This document shows positions 1 to 6,165 of a stretch of DNA of 31,258 bases, in pieces. The stretch comes from a virus: positions 1 to 31,258 of the IMG/VR virus record IMGVR_UViG_3300003323_000545, one strand, 5' to 3'. A model generated the notes under the pieces. It had not been told where the DNA came from. It ran no database searches and saw only the letters and a list, made by a program, of their open reading frames with translations. Numbering within the stretch: position 1 is the first letter of the stretch; each line of letters begins with the position of its first letter. Made by a program: the position numbers and the translations under genes.

Positions 1-2
1 TT

Positions 3-50
3 GCTTTGGCCGCTCTCATAGCAGTGTGCTTGGTCGCGTTCGCAAATTAA
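3..50 (+). CDS. 3' end of an upstream gene, probable membrane protein (partial)
   Basis: The window opens inside a possible reading frame that ends in TAA at 48-50. The last 15 residues (ALAALIAVCLVAFAN) are strongly hydrophobic, as at the end of a transmembrane segment. Nothing more can be said without upstream sequence. The frame starting at base 2 also stays open, to a TAG at 80-82, so the assignment is tentative. Confidence 0.35.
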   Translation, partial: ALAALIAVCLVAFAN

Positions 51-94
51 CCTTAGCGATTTTCAAAGGCGGCTTCTTTTAGCTAAGGGCCGCC
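51..94 (+). promoter_or_regulatory. Interlaced inverted repeats in the leader of the first gene (pseudoknot or switch)
   Basis: CCTTAGC at 51-57 is complementary to GCTAAGG at 82-88, and GGCGGC at 68-73 to GCCGCC at 89-94. The arms alternate a-b-a'-b', so the two helices either form a pseudoknot or exclude each other. The 3' arm ends 18 bases before the ATG at 113. There is no T-run after either helix, so a plain terminator is unlikely. Function is unknown. Confidence 0.45.
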
Positions 95-112
95 CCTGAA
101 AGAAAGAATTAT

Positions 113-361
113 ATGGAAATACCAGCAACGTCTTCGGACGAAATGGAGGAGATAACATCTCATACCATACCCGAAGACCCGTATGCTCTAACAAAATGTT
201 CCTCTTGCAGGCGTCCGCTCCACAGAACGGACAGCAAGAAAATCGGTACCTGTTGTGCGTGCCGCGGCGAATCGTTCACTGACAATAACAAGAATTACCG
301 CTTCGGTGACGACTTTCGAGAAGACGAATACAACCTTAAAAGGAATAATCCTCGCTACTAG
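113..361 (+). CDS. Small zinc-ribbon-like protein
   Basis: An 82-residue protein of no family I recognise. CSSC at residues 29-32 and CCAC at 47-50 are spaced like the two knuckles of a zinc ribbon. The N-terminus is acidic and the C-terminus mixed-charge, with no membrane segment. It is the first complete gene of the early cluster and ends one base before the next start. The purine-rich GAAAGAAAG lies upstream of the ATG. A small nucleic-acid-binding or adaptor role is inference only. Confidence 0.6.
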   Translation: MEIPATSSDEMEEITSHTIPEDPYALTKCSSCRRPLHRTDSKKIGTCCACRGESFTDNNKNYRFGDDFREDEYNLKRNNPRY

Positions 362-362
362 C

Positions 363-557
363 ATGAAAGAAATAAATTACTTCGACACTCCGTATTCCCG
401 CAGAAAGGGTGGCGCAGGGATGGCCGACTTCATGAAAGGTGTTCTCAATGATCGTGCTAAAGATCGAGAACACATCGTACAGACACTGAAAAACACAAAA
501 AATAAGTTTATACCGTTACAAGAATTAACTATAAAAACAAATGAAAAACATAGCTAA
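363..557 (+). CDS. Small basic hypothetical protein
   Basis: A 64-residue, lysine/arginine-rich protein starting at the ATG one base after the previous stop. A longer in-frame extension back to 255 exists but overlaps the preceding gene and is rejected. The 3' end overlaps the ERF-like gene by 17 bases, which suggests translational coupling. No motif is recognised. Confidence 0.55.
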   Translation: MKEINYFDTPYSRRKGGAGMADFMKGVLNDRAKDREHIVQTLKNTKNKFIPLQELTIKTNEKHS

Positions 558-981
558 ATCACTCGCAAAATTCCATGAACTCATGGGAAACGTTGCAAAA
601 GACGCAGACAACCCGTTCTTCAAAAGCAAGTATGCTCCGCTTGAGAATATCTTGCCTGCTATTAAAGGCCCGCTTAAAGAAGCAGGACTTGTGTTTTTTC
701 AAGCTCCGACATTTCTAAGTGAAGATAAGCCTGCCCTTGGCACTATACTCATTGACATCGAAAGCGGAGAAGAAATCAAAACAGTTGCCCCGCTCATTCT
801 CGCCAAGCAAGACCCCCAAGGTGTAGGTTCGGCAATCACTTACATGCGCCGCTACGCTCTTGTATCTATCCTCGGCCTGAATTGTGACGAAGACGACGAT
901 GGTAATGCCGCAAAGAAACACGACGAACCCTCTGTACAGATCGGCGAAACCACTACCAAACCATCTAACCGCAGAATCTAA
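541..981 (+). CDS. erf: ERF-family single-strand DNA annealing protein
   Basis: A 146-residue protein of the ERF recombinase superfamily (P22 Erf type). Such proteins bind single-stranded DNA and anneal complementary strands in phage recombination and genome circularisation. The family signature is clear: an N-terminal helix followed by NPFFKSKYAPLENIL near residues 24-38, then DPQGVGSAITYMRRYALVSI near 90-110, and an acidic DEDDDGN stretch just after. It is shorter than P22 Erf, keeping the core annealing domain and a short polar tail. Its stop shares a base with the next start (TAATG), so it is probably translated together with the small protein behind it, whose C-terminus resembles an SSB tail. 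Confidence 0.9.
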   Translation: MKNIAKSLAKFHELMGNVAKDADNPFFKSKYAPLENILPAIKGPLKEAGLVFFQAPTFLSEDKPALGTILIDIESGEEIKTVAPLILAKQDPQGVGSAITYMRRYALVSILGLNCDEDDDGNAAKKHDEPSVQIGETTTKPSNRRI

Positions 982-1280
982 TGGAAAAAATATTTGCAGA
1001 CGGATTGATTTGGCAAGACCCTCACGAGAAAGCACCTGACTTCATTAAAGGATCGCTTGTAATCAATGCCGAACGTTTTAACGACTTCCTGAAGAACAAC
1101 ATGCAGTACGCATCTGCAAAAGGCTGGCTCAAAGTGACCATGAAAGAATCCAAAGGAAAGACTATCTACTTTGAACTGGACACCTACAAGCCCGCCCCGA
1201 AAGAAACACCCCAGACCACTACGACAAGCGTGCAGCCTGACGGAAGCGACCCGATAGACGTAAACAATATCCCTTTCTAA
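981..1280 (+). CDS. Small protein with SSB-like acidic C-terminal tip
   Basis: A 99-residue protein. The first 70 residues look like a compact beta-rich domain, followed by a threonine/proline-rich linker. The C-terminus, DPIDVNNIPF, resembles the DDDIPF tip with which bacterial SSB recruits partners. It lies directly behind an annealing protein and ahead of a replication organiser, where phages often keep their SSB. I do not see a clear OB-fold signature, so a single-strand-binding role is inferred from the tip and context. Similar short proteins are, as I recall, found as uncharacterised proteins in phages of uncultured bacteria. Confidence 0.6.
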   Translation: MEKIFADGLIWQDPHEKAPDFIKGSLVINAERFNDFLKNNMQYASAKGWLKVTMKESKGKTIYFELDTYKPAPKETPQTTTTSVQPDGSDPIDVNNIPF

Positions 1281-1290
1281 CAACGTATGT

Positions 1291-1911
1291 ATGAAATGGT
1301 TTAAACATGAGTCCGACGCTCATATGAACCTAAAGCTCCAGGCCGTGATCGAAAGATACGGCCTGGAAGCGTATGGGTACTACTGGGCGCTCGTCGAATT
1401 GGTCGCAAAGGAGGGCAAAAACTACATGATCTCATCAGACAAGGAATGGCACATATATTTCTCAAAATTCTTAAATATCGAAACATCGAAGCAAAAAAAG
1501 TATCTTGCATACCTTGCAGAAAAATCCTTGATAAACAAGGATGAATTGCTTAAAGGGAATCTCTATATCCCTAAACTGGAAGAGCGTTGTGATGAATATA
1601 CAGAGAAAGTCCGGAGAAGGTCGGGACATGGTACGGACAATGTCGGCCTAGAAGAGAATAGAACAGAAGAGAATAGAACAGATAACAAGAGAACATACGG
1701 CGAACTTAAAAAAGTTCGCTTGACGGACGAGGAGTTTAAAAAGCTTAACGAAAAACTAGGGGAGAAGAATACTAGTTTCCTCATAGGCGAATTGGATGAG
1801 TACGTAGCTTCAAAGGGTAAACGCTATCCAAGCCACTACGCCACAATCCTAAACTGGGCCCGTCGAAAGATACAAGAGCATAACAAGCCGAAAGGCAAAG
1901 CAATCGTATGA
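1291..1911 (+). CDS. Replication organiser with Lin1244/Lin1753-like N-terminus
   Basis: A 206-residue protein. Its N-terminus (MKWFKHESDAHMNLKLQAVI, then RYGLEAYGYYWALVELV) matches the Lin1244/Lin1753-like (DUF4373) winged-helix domain of phage replisome organisers. These act in loading the replicative helicase at the phage origin. The C-terminal part (KVRLTDEEFKKLNEKLG followed by KGKRYPSHYATILNWARRK) is the usual tail of such proteins. The two halves are joined by a low-complexity linker containing EENRTEENRT, encoded by an exact 15-base tandem repeat at 1651-1680. Repetitive AT-rich DNA in the organiser gene is where an origin may lie, but no clear iteron array is seen. Confidence 0.75.
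   Translation: MKWFKHESDAHMNLKLQAVIERYGLEAYGYYWALVELVAKEGKNYMISSDKEWHIYFSKFLNIETSKQKKYLAYLAEKSLINKDELLKGNLYIPKLEERCDEYTEKVRRRSGHGTDNVGLEENRTEENRTDNKRTYGELKKVRLTDEEFKKLNEKLGEKNTSFLIGELDEYVASKGKRYPSHYATILNWARRKIQEHNKPKGKAIV
1651..1680 (+). repeat. Two exact copies of a 15-base tandem repeat
   Basis: GAAGAGAATAGAACA occurs twice head to tail inside the replication-organiser gene, encoding EENRT twice, with a degenerate third copy (GATAACAAGAGAACA) following. It is either a linker expanded by slippage or a small iteron-like site. Two copies are too few to call an origin. Confidence 0.6.
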
Positions 1912-2207
1912 GATTCTACAAAGTCTACCTTTCCGTATCAAAAGTGGACATCGAACTTGACCAAGAGGATTTTGAGAAGCTGTCCCAAAACATCCAAAGC
2001 GGTAATCTTATCAAAGTAAAACAGGCGATCATAAATCCTTCTTTTGTTGTCGCAATCGTCCCGTTCGAGAAAGAAGCTCCTAAAAAAGTCACCGGATATG
2101 TGAAAGACGGAAAATTTATTGTAACAGAAGAAAAGACCGCCACACTGCCTGACGCTTTCGCAGAGGAATCTAAACTCTTAGCAGATAAGTTCAAAGTAAA
2201 ACCATGA
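1908..2207 (+). CDS. Hypothetical protein
   Basis: A 99-residue protein whose start overlaps the preceding stop as ATGA. The first 55 residues alternate as in a small beta-sheet domain (YKVYLSVSKVDIELDQEDFEKL, later NPSFVVAIVPFE). The second half is charged. The opening resembles small phage proteins that carry a structural LTEEQ-like segment after the replication organiser, but I cannot name a family. No cysteines or membrane segments. Confidence 0.6.
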   Translation: MRFYKVYLSVSKVDIELDQEDFEKLSQNIQSGNLIKVKQAIINPSFVVAIVPFEKEAPKKVTGYVKDGKFIVTEEKTATLPDAFAEESKLLADKFKVKP

Positions 2208-2401
2208 GCGCAAATAATTTCCTTATGGTATCAAAACTGATTGACGAAGGCTTGGGCTATGCCGTTGACGAGCGCGATATAGAGACTGGGGAAATAATCG
2301 GAATCGTCGGTCAGAGAAAGACATTAAAATCAGCGATTTATCTAGCACAGGAATACCAGAATGAAAATGAGGTCGAGTATGGTATCCAATTCGATATATG
2401 A
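2204..2401 (+). CDS. Small hypothetical protein
   Basis: A 65-residue acidic protein coupled to its neighbours on both sides by four-base ATGA overlaps. It includes a DIETGEIIGIVG beta-hairpin-like stretch. No recognisable motif. Confidence 0.55.
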   Translation: MSANNFLMVSKLIDEGLGYAVDERDIETGEIIGIVGQRKTLKSAIYLAQEYQNENEVEYGIQFDI

Positions 2402-2592
2402 AAATATCAGCAAATTGCATATGCGACCTTGAAGGAGACTTTGATGTTGCTTGTCCTTTTCACGGTCAAGAAGCCATGTGGAATAAAACAGGATATTATG
2501 CGCCGCCAAAATGCCAAACATGCGGAGACTCAAAATATTCTCGGCAAAATAATAAAAAGTTTCCTGTTATCAGGTGTCCATTCTGTACATAA
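2398..2592 (+). CDS. Cysteine-rich mini-protein, probable zinc binder
   Basis: A 64-residue protein with C7, C9, CPFH at 19-22, CQTC at 39-42 and CPFC at 60-63. This gives one C/H cluster and a pair of CxxC knuckles, as in a double zinc ribbon. It overlaps the previous gene by ATGA. One of seven such proteins in the early region. Function unknown. Confidence 0.6.
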   Translation: MKISANCICDLEGDFDVACPFHGQEAMWNKTGYYAPPKCQTCGDSKYSRQNNKKFPVIRCPFCT

Positions 2593-2593
2593 A

Positions 2594-2767
2594 ATGAATC
2601 TATTAGACGAAAACCTAAATAAAAAGATTGAAAATTTGGCAAAAAGAAAAGCCGAACAATCTTCATCGAAGAAAAAAATTACTGACGCGGAGTACCTAGA
2701 GAGAATTAAAAACAAAGACAATACTAAAAACTTTTACGCACAAGGATTTGACCCGAATGATAACTAA
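2594..2767 (+). CDS. Small charged hypothetical protein
   Basis: A 57-residue lysine/glutamate-rich helical protein, chosen to start at the ATG one base after the previous stop. A longer in-frame version from 2429 would overlap the zinc-binding gene almost fully and is rejected. It is the last gene before the non-coding RNA region. Confidence 0.5.
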   Translation: MNLLDENLNKKIENLAKRKAEQSSSKKKITDAEYLERIKNKDNTKNFYAQGFDPNDN

Positions 2768-2807
2768 AAGTCGATTTAGTTTCCGAATGTGAAGAAATAG
2801 TAACTAA

Positions 2808-2986
2808 CGTGCAGAAATGTGGGGTAGTGCTTGTATGTCTCCTGCTGAAAGCCCACAGAGGACACATAAGTATCTTGTATCTTACGCCCACCAAGGAATA
2901 CAAGCATTTTGTACCGCCTGTACCACGAGTACAAACAGCGACGCGGCGCAATAAAATCCCGACCGAGTACCCCACATTCCTGCACG
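2808..2986 (+). ncRNA. Candidate structured RNA 1 (about 180 nt)
   Basis: No credible gene lies here, but the stretch is closed by a 19-base arm at 2808-2826 (CGTGCAGAAATGTGGGGTA) complementary to 2968-2986 with a single A-C mismatch. Inside are: GCTTGTAT 2829-2836 pairing with ATACAAGC 2898-2905; TGTCTCCTG 2836-2844 pairing with CAGAGGACA 2856-2864, with one G-U pair and one mismatch; and TTTGTAC 2908-2914 pairing with GTACAAA 2929-2935. CTTGTAT recurs at 2874-2880, so ATACAAG has two possible partners, which is how a switch could work. It is preceded by TAGTAACTAAC, shared with RNA 2. It matches no RNA family I can recall. Strand is assumed from the neighbouring genes. Confidence 0.55.
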
Positions 2987-3008
2987 GTAGATTCATTAAT
3001 AACTAACA

Positions 3009-3135
3009 GGGGGCGAGTGCTGTGCGGAGGTTCGTCTAAAGGCGATTAATCGCTAGCAAGGACGTTGGGCGCGCGGGTAACATAGACCCATCATGAAAGA
3101 GTAATGCCTTTCACCTCCGCGCAATGCTCGCTCTC
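3009..3135 (+). ncRNA. Candidate structured RNA 2 (about 127 nt)
   Basis: Bases 3009-3030 pair with 3114-3135 over 22 positions: 16 Watson-Crick, 5 G-U and 1 mismatch. G-U pairs preserve an RNA helix but not a DNA inverted repeat, so selection appears to act on RNA. The enclosed 83 bases can form GCGA-TTAA-TCGC (3042-3053), GGGT/ACCC (3075-3078 with 3086-3089) and TGAAAG/CTTTCA (3094-3099 with 3108-3113), giving a four-way junction. TAATAACTAAC directly precedes it. The next gene starts 12 bases after the helix, so it could instead act as a 5' leader. No known family recognised. Confidence 0.6.
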
Positions 3136-3146
3136 TAAATAACTCT

Positions 3147-3299
3147 ATGACAGAAGAAATTCATGCTGGTTGTGGTGGAGTGATTGTCTCGATTGTTAAA
3201 ACATCTTATCCGCCAATTGCTTGCAAAAAGTGCTCAAAATGCGGCGCAGAAACTTGCGAGCCGCGCCAAGAAATAAAGCAAGTTGAAGTAACTCTATGA
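3147..3299 (+). CDS. Cysteine-rich mini-protein, probable zinc binder
   Basis: A 50-residue protein (MTEEIHAGCGG...). C9 is followed by a cluster, ACKKCSKCGAETC, which looks like a zinc knuckle. It starts 12 bases after structured RNA 2 and ends in an ATGA overlap with the next gene. No family recognised. Confidence 0.5.
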   Translation: MTEEIHAGCGGVIVSIVKTSYPPIACKKCSKCGAETCEPRQEIKQVEVTL

Positions 3300-3466
3300 A
3301 ACAAAAACCAATCATATGCTGGGCGGTGATGTATAAGTCCCAAGATAGCAAAGAGCAATACTTTCCGACCTTGTTTAAATCAAGAAGTGACGCACGAAAA
3401 TGGGCGACAGGTGTGTCACATAAAGGCACTGTCCACAAGGTAAAGATAGTCCCGATCAAGAAGTAG
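3296..3466 (+). CDS. Small basic hypothetical protein
   Basis: A 56-residue protein (MKQKPIICWAVMYKSQ..., ending VKIVPIKK), lysine-rich, with an alternating pattern suggesting a small alpha/beta fold. It is tied to the preceding gene by an ATGA overlap, and the tight packing supports it as real. Confidence 0.5.
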   Translation: MKQKPIICWAVMYKSQDSKEQYFPTLFKSRSDARKWATGVSHKGTVHKVKIVPIKK

Positions 3467-3469
3467 GAC

Positions 3470-3613
3470 ATGAAATATTTAGTAAATGGTGTATTGCTAA
3501 TAATTTATTGGGTCATCACTTTAATTCTTGTTGTTACATTAATAGGGTTGTTTGTTGTATCGGAAACTGAATGGCTAGATATTGGTGGTTACTTAGTAAA
3601 CAACTTGAAATAG
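3470..3613 (+). CDS. Single-span membrane peptide
   Basis: A 47-residue protein with one clear transmembrane segment (residues 4-30, rich in L, I and V) and a short acidic/polar C-terminus. TAGGAC before the ATG may act as a ribosome site. Small early phage membrane proteins can serve in superinfection exclusion or lysis timing, but nothing here decides its role. Confidence 0.5.
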   Translation: MKYLVNGVLLIIYWVITLILVVTLIGLFVVSETEWLDIGGYLVNNLK

Positions 3614-3616
3614 ACA

Positions 3617-3943
3617 ATGAAAGAAATATCTCTTACCGCACGGATCAAGAGATACTTTCAAGCACACCCGAATGACTGGATAAACGGCGGCGCAATCGAA
3701 GAAATGGCTATGAAAGTAGTCCGTGCTAACGGTGCGCATTACAAGGCATCACACGCATCAAGAAGGCTGCGCGAAGCAGAAAGCGGCATAGGTTCCAACG
3801 GAAAGCCATGCGAGAAGTTTCTTATAAACAAGATAGAAAACGGCTCCGTCTGGTACAAATATTTGCCCACTGAAAAAATCATTACTAACTATCACTTCTC
3901 CGACGGCAAGATGATTGCCAGAGAGGAGAAAGTCTATGGGTAA
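3617..3943 (+). CDS. Winged-helix-like DNA-binding protein
   Basis: A 108-residue protein of a type common in phages. The N-terminal helices (SLTARIKRYFQAHPNDWINGG) and GAHYKASHASRRLREAE, followed by a short wing (SVWYKYLP), match the winged-helix pattern of small phage proteins that test for missing residues between a helix and a recognition helix. A regulatory or accessory DNA-binding role is inferred. Its C-terminus overlaps the next gene by 8 bases. Confidence 0.6.
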   Translation: MKEISLTARIKRYFQAHPNDWINGGAIEEMAMKVVRANGAHYKASHASRRLREAESGIGSNGKPCEKFLINKIENGSVWYKYLPTEKIITNYHFSDGKMIAREEKVYG

Positions 3944-4097
3944 AATCCTATTCTGGCTTTTCGTCGGAATCATTGCTTTACTCTCCGTCATTCACATCCT
4001 CCGCGAACTACTGACCAAAGATGCCCTGAAGAAGATACACTGCGAGATTAAAAACCCACCATTGAAACATAATGAGCGAAGCATTACGAAGAAGTAA
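3936..4097 (+). CDS. Single-span membrane protein
   Basis: A 53-residue protein. I start it at 3936 because GAGAGGAGAAAG lies just upstream, a good ribosome site. The in-frame ATG at 3915 would sit deeper in the preceding gene. Residues 4-24 (ILFWLFVGIIALLSVIHIL) form a transmembrane helix and the C-terminal 28 residues are basic, so the tail probably faces the cytoplasm. Function unknown. Confidence 0.55.
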   Translation: MGKILFWLFVGIIALLSVIHILRELLTKDALKKIHCEIKNPPLKHNERSITKK

Positions 4098-4098
4098 A

Positions 4099-4563
4099 AT
4101 GGCAAAAGCACAAGTGCAATTCTCAAAGGATAATGAATATTACACGCCTAAATCTTTTGTAGATAGGTTCGGAACATTCGATTATGATCCTGCAACCACA
4201 AAAGAAAAGGCAGAGGAGTTTGGTATTGATGAGTATGACACGGTCGAGACGAACGGCCTCACGAAAGATTGGACTGTGTATAAACGTATATGGATAAATC
4301 CGCCATTCACTCGCAAGCATGAGTTTCTACAAAAAGCATGGGACACATACCAGAAAGCAAAAAATGAGATCTATATCCTATTTCCGATTGAGTTTGTAAC
4401 CACAGCACGGTTCCATAATTCCGTTGGAGGGGGTCGGCTCTATATCCCTAACGGCAGAATTAACTTCGAGAGCGGACTTGGAAAAAAAGGAAAATCACCA
4501 GCGTTCGGAAGTGTCGTAATGAAATTACAAGATAAATGGGAAATTGAATTAATTGAAAAATGA
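4099..4563 (+). CDS. dam: DNA N6-adenine methyltransferase (phage Dam type)
   Basis: A 154-residue protein of the phage DNA N-6-adenine-methyltransferase family. It transfers a methyl group from S-adenosylmethionine to adenine in DNA, often protecting phage DNA from host restriction. The N-terminal DNEYYTPKSFVDRFG, FDYDPATT near residues 27-34, and the catalytic NPPF at 67-70 in the context RIWINPPFTRKHEFL match this family. Length is normal for the short phage type. An alternative ATG at 4072 would add nine residues and overlap the previous gene by 26 bases. I prefer 4099 because GAAGAAG precedes it and it lies one base after the upstream stop. A second, cytosine-type methylase is encoded at 6699. 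Confidence 0.85.
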   Translation: MAKAQVQFSKDNEYYTPKSFVDRFGTFDYDPATTKEKAEEFGIDEYDTVETNGLTKDWTVYKRIWINPPFTRKHEFLQKAWDTYQKAKNEIYILFPIEFVTTARFHNSVGGGRLYIPNGRINFESGLGKKGKSPAFGSVVMKLQDKWEIELIEK

Positions 4564-4913
4564 GCACAAAAATCACACTGCCAGCGATCCTCAATCCCAT
4601 ATCCCGACGGAAAGACAAGAGTGTAAAACTCTCTCTTGAAACCCGCGAGCTTGGACATGATGAAATCTTGACCCTCATGTCATTAGAGGGAAGCGAGGGA
4701 TGGATAGCTTTCGCCCCAAACGCCGAACAGTTGGAAATTCCCGACACGCCCGCCGAACTCGATACCAAAAGCCCTTCAGAACGCCTCAAAGCCGTTCTTT
4801 TTATTTTGTGGAAGCAACAACAGTCAAAAGGAAAGTACGCCGCCCCATTCGAGACGTTCCGACTAGAACACATGGACAAGATAATCGAGTATGTCAAAAA
4901 GAAACTCGACTAA
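4560..4913 (+). CDS. Hypothetical protein
   Basis: A 117-residue protein coupled to the methyltransferase by an ATGA overlap. The first 50 residues look like a small beta-sheet domain. The rest is helical (SERLKAVLFILWKQQQ and EHMDKIIEYVKKKLD). I do not recognise the family. Its last 23 bases overlap the next start. Confidence 0.6.
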   Translation: MSTKITLPAILNPISRRKDKSVKLSLETRELGHDEILTLMSLEGSEGWIAFAPNAEQLEIPDTPAELDTKSPSERLKAVLFILWKQQQSKGKYAAPFETFRLEHMDKIIEYVKKKLD

Positions 4914-5058
4914 GCTCTGCCTCTACTGCGGCAACAAACTCTACGGCCAGAGATGGAGATACTGTAATTCAATCTGTATGAACGCTGATTATAAAACAAC
5001 CTATTACCCTAAAAATGGCAGGAAACCAAGGCGTAGAAAAGAAATACACAAAACATGA
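4891..5058 (+). CDS. Cysteine-rich basic mini-protein, probable zinc finger
   Basis: A 55-residue protein (MSKRNSTKLCLYCGNKL...) with C10xxC13 and C25xxxC29, a treble-clef-like four-cysteine set, followed by a very basic tail (PKNGRKPRRRKE). It overlaps the upstream gene by 23 bases and the downstream nuclease start by ATGA. The basic tail suggests nucleic-acid binding. It may assist the NinG-like nuclease behind it, but this is inference. Confidence 0.55.
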   Translation: MSKRNSTKLCLYCGNKLYGQRWRYCNSICMNADYKTTYYPKNGRKPRRRKEIHKT

Positions 5059-5552
5059 CGAAACAAGTAAAAGATTACATCAAAGCGAATCTTCCTTACT
5101 ACGGAGCGATTGGGCCATCGAAGGGACGCTATAAGGGGGTCAAAGGCAAGGCATGGGACATCTTGAGTGACTATGTACGCTGTCGGGACTTCTATCTCTA
5201 CCACGGGGCTTGTATAAGCTCAGGGAGGCGTTTAGGACACTGGAAGGACGGTGACGCGGGGCATTACATCTCAATGGCGGGGCATGGGGCGTATCTAGGC
5301 TTCCTGCCTGAAAACATCCATCTCCAAAGCAAGAATGAGAATCAGATAGGGTCAATGGACACAGGCGCACGGTTCCGCGATACGCTTGATGCCCGTTACG
5401 GGGAAGGATTTGCCGCCGCGCTCGAACTTGGAAAACAGAAAACCGTCAAAGCGGACGACTGGTACTTTATCCAGCGCATAGAGGATGTGTACGCCCGCTT
5501 CAAAGAGCTTAAAAAGGATTATCCATTCGGAGATTTCCCGAAGTATGTATGA
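5055..5552 (+). CDS. ninG: NinG/Rap-like recombination endonuclease
   Basis: A 165-residue protein related to lambda NinG (Rap), a structure-specific nuclease that cuts recombination intermediates. The signature region is C53-ISSGRRLGHW, D67-AGH70-Y, then ENIHLQSKNENQIG, followed by a helical C-terminus including KQKTVKADDWYF. In typical members the first motif is CxxCG and the later one CxxCN. Here the second cysteine is serine (CISS) and the later cysteines are gone (LQSKNEN), so the usual zinc site looks lost while the DAGH nuclease motif is kept. It is preceded by a four-cysteine mini-protein. Active versus degraded status cannot be judged from sequence alone. Confidence 0.7.
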   Translation: MTKQVKDYIKANLPYYGAIGPSKGRYKGVKGKAWDILSDYVRCRDFYLYHGACISSGRRLGHWKDGDAGHYISMAGHGAYLGFLPENIHLQSKNENQIGSMDTGARFRDTLDARYGEGFAAALELGKQKTVKADDWYFIQRIEDVYARFKELKKDYPFGDFPKYV

Positions 5553-5800
5553 AGCACATCCGAGACGTAGACACTGACGACATCGTGCAGCATCCTGGCG
5601 GCAACAAATATAAGGTACTATACGCCACCAAATACATCGTCCACCTTTCCGAAAGTTACGACTGGAACCTCGCCCACTACCGCCCCTTCACCCGCCACGA
5701 ATTGGAAAAGGACAACTGGAAAGTCCTCACAGAGAACGGAAAGACCCCGATGACCAAGAAAGAATTAGAAGAATTGATGCCTAATGTAGAAATTATATGA
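5549..5800 (+). CDS. Hypothetical protein
   Basis: An 83-residue protein in an ATGA overlap with the nuclease gene. The N-terminal half (VDTDDIVQHPGGNKYKVLYATKYIVHLS) reads like a small SH3-type beta-barrel, as seen in phage proteins of the HNH neighbourhood. The rest is charged. No firm family assignment. Confidence 0.6.
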   Translation: MKHIRDVDTDDIVQHPGGNKYKVLYATKYIVHLSESYDWNLAHYRPFTRHELEKDNWKVLTENGKTPMTKKELEELMPNVEII

Positions 5801-5985
5801 AACCCTGGTCACTTAAAAGCGCAATACAAAAACAGGTAGACATAGAAGATCGCCACGCCTGGGCAACCTCAAAGACAAAGGTAACTCTGCCGGAATACCA
5901 GAAGCCCCAACGCATGAACCTAACCTTATTCTTTAAGAACTCCGTGGAAATGATACGGAACGGAGTGTTAGAATTAAGACCATGA
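5797..5985 (+). CDS. Small hypothetical protein
   Basis: A 62-residue basic protein, coupled to both neighbours by ATGA overlaps. No recognised motif. Confidence 0.5.
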   Translation: MKPWSLKSAIQKQVDIEDRHAWATSKTKVTLPEYQKPQRMNLTLFFKNSVEMIRNGVLELRP

Positions 5986-6161
5986 AGCCGTCACAACGTA
6001 TAAAAGAAATACACCAAAAATTAGTAGAAGAAAATCCTATCGGGGAACTTCTGAATATTGGCGGTGCGTCAGATGCTGCAATAAAAGCAATCAATGTCTA
6101 CCTCGACGAACAGTATGAGCAAGAGAAGAAATTAGCAGAAAATCCTTATACGCCTGAGTAA
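5982..6161 (+). CDS. Small acidic hypothetical protein
   Basis: A 59-residue helical protein (MKPSQRIKEIHQKLVEE..., ending ENPYTPE). It starts in an ATGA overlap and ends four bases before the next ATG, so the spacing leaves no room for another gene. No motif recognised. Confidence 0.5.
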   Translation: MKPSQRIKEIHQKLVEENPIGELLNIGGASDAAIKAINVYLDEQYEQEKKLAENPYTPE

Positions 6162-6165
6162 CTAT

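Noticed and set aside
2966-3003. A promoter-like copy before RNA 2 (AGTACCCCACATT)
   Set aside because: Only 10 of 13 bases match, and those bases belong to the closing helix of RNA 1.
2809-3006. Plus-strand 65-codon frame in structured RNA 1
   Set aside because: The sequence is explained by complementary arms. The minus strand also opens frames here because of the same symmetry.
3001-3135. RNA 2 as a degenerate tRNA or tmRNA
   Set aside because: No T-arm, acceptor or anticodon arrangement can be drawn; the closing helix is far too long.
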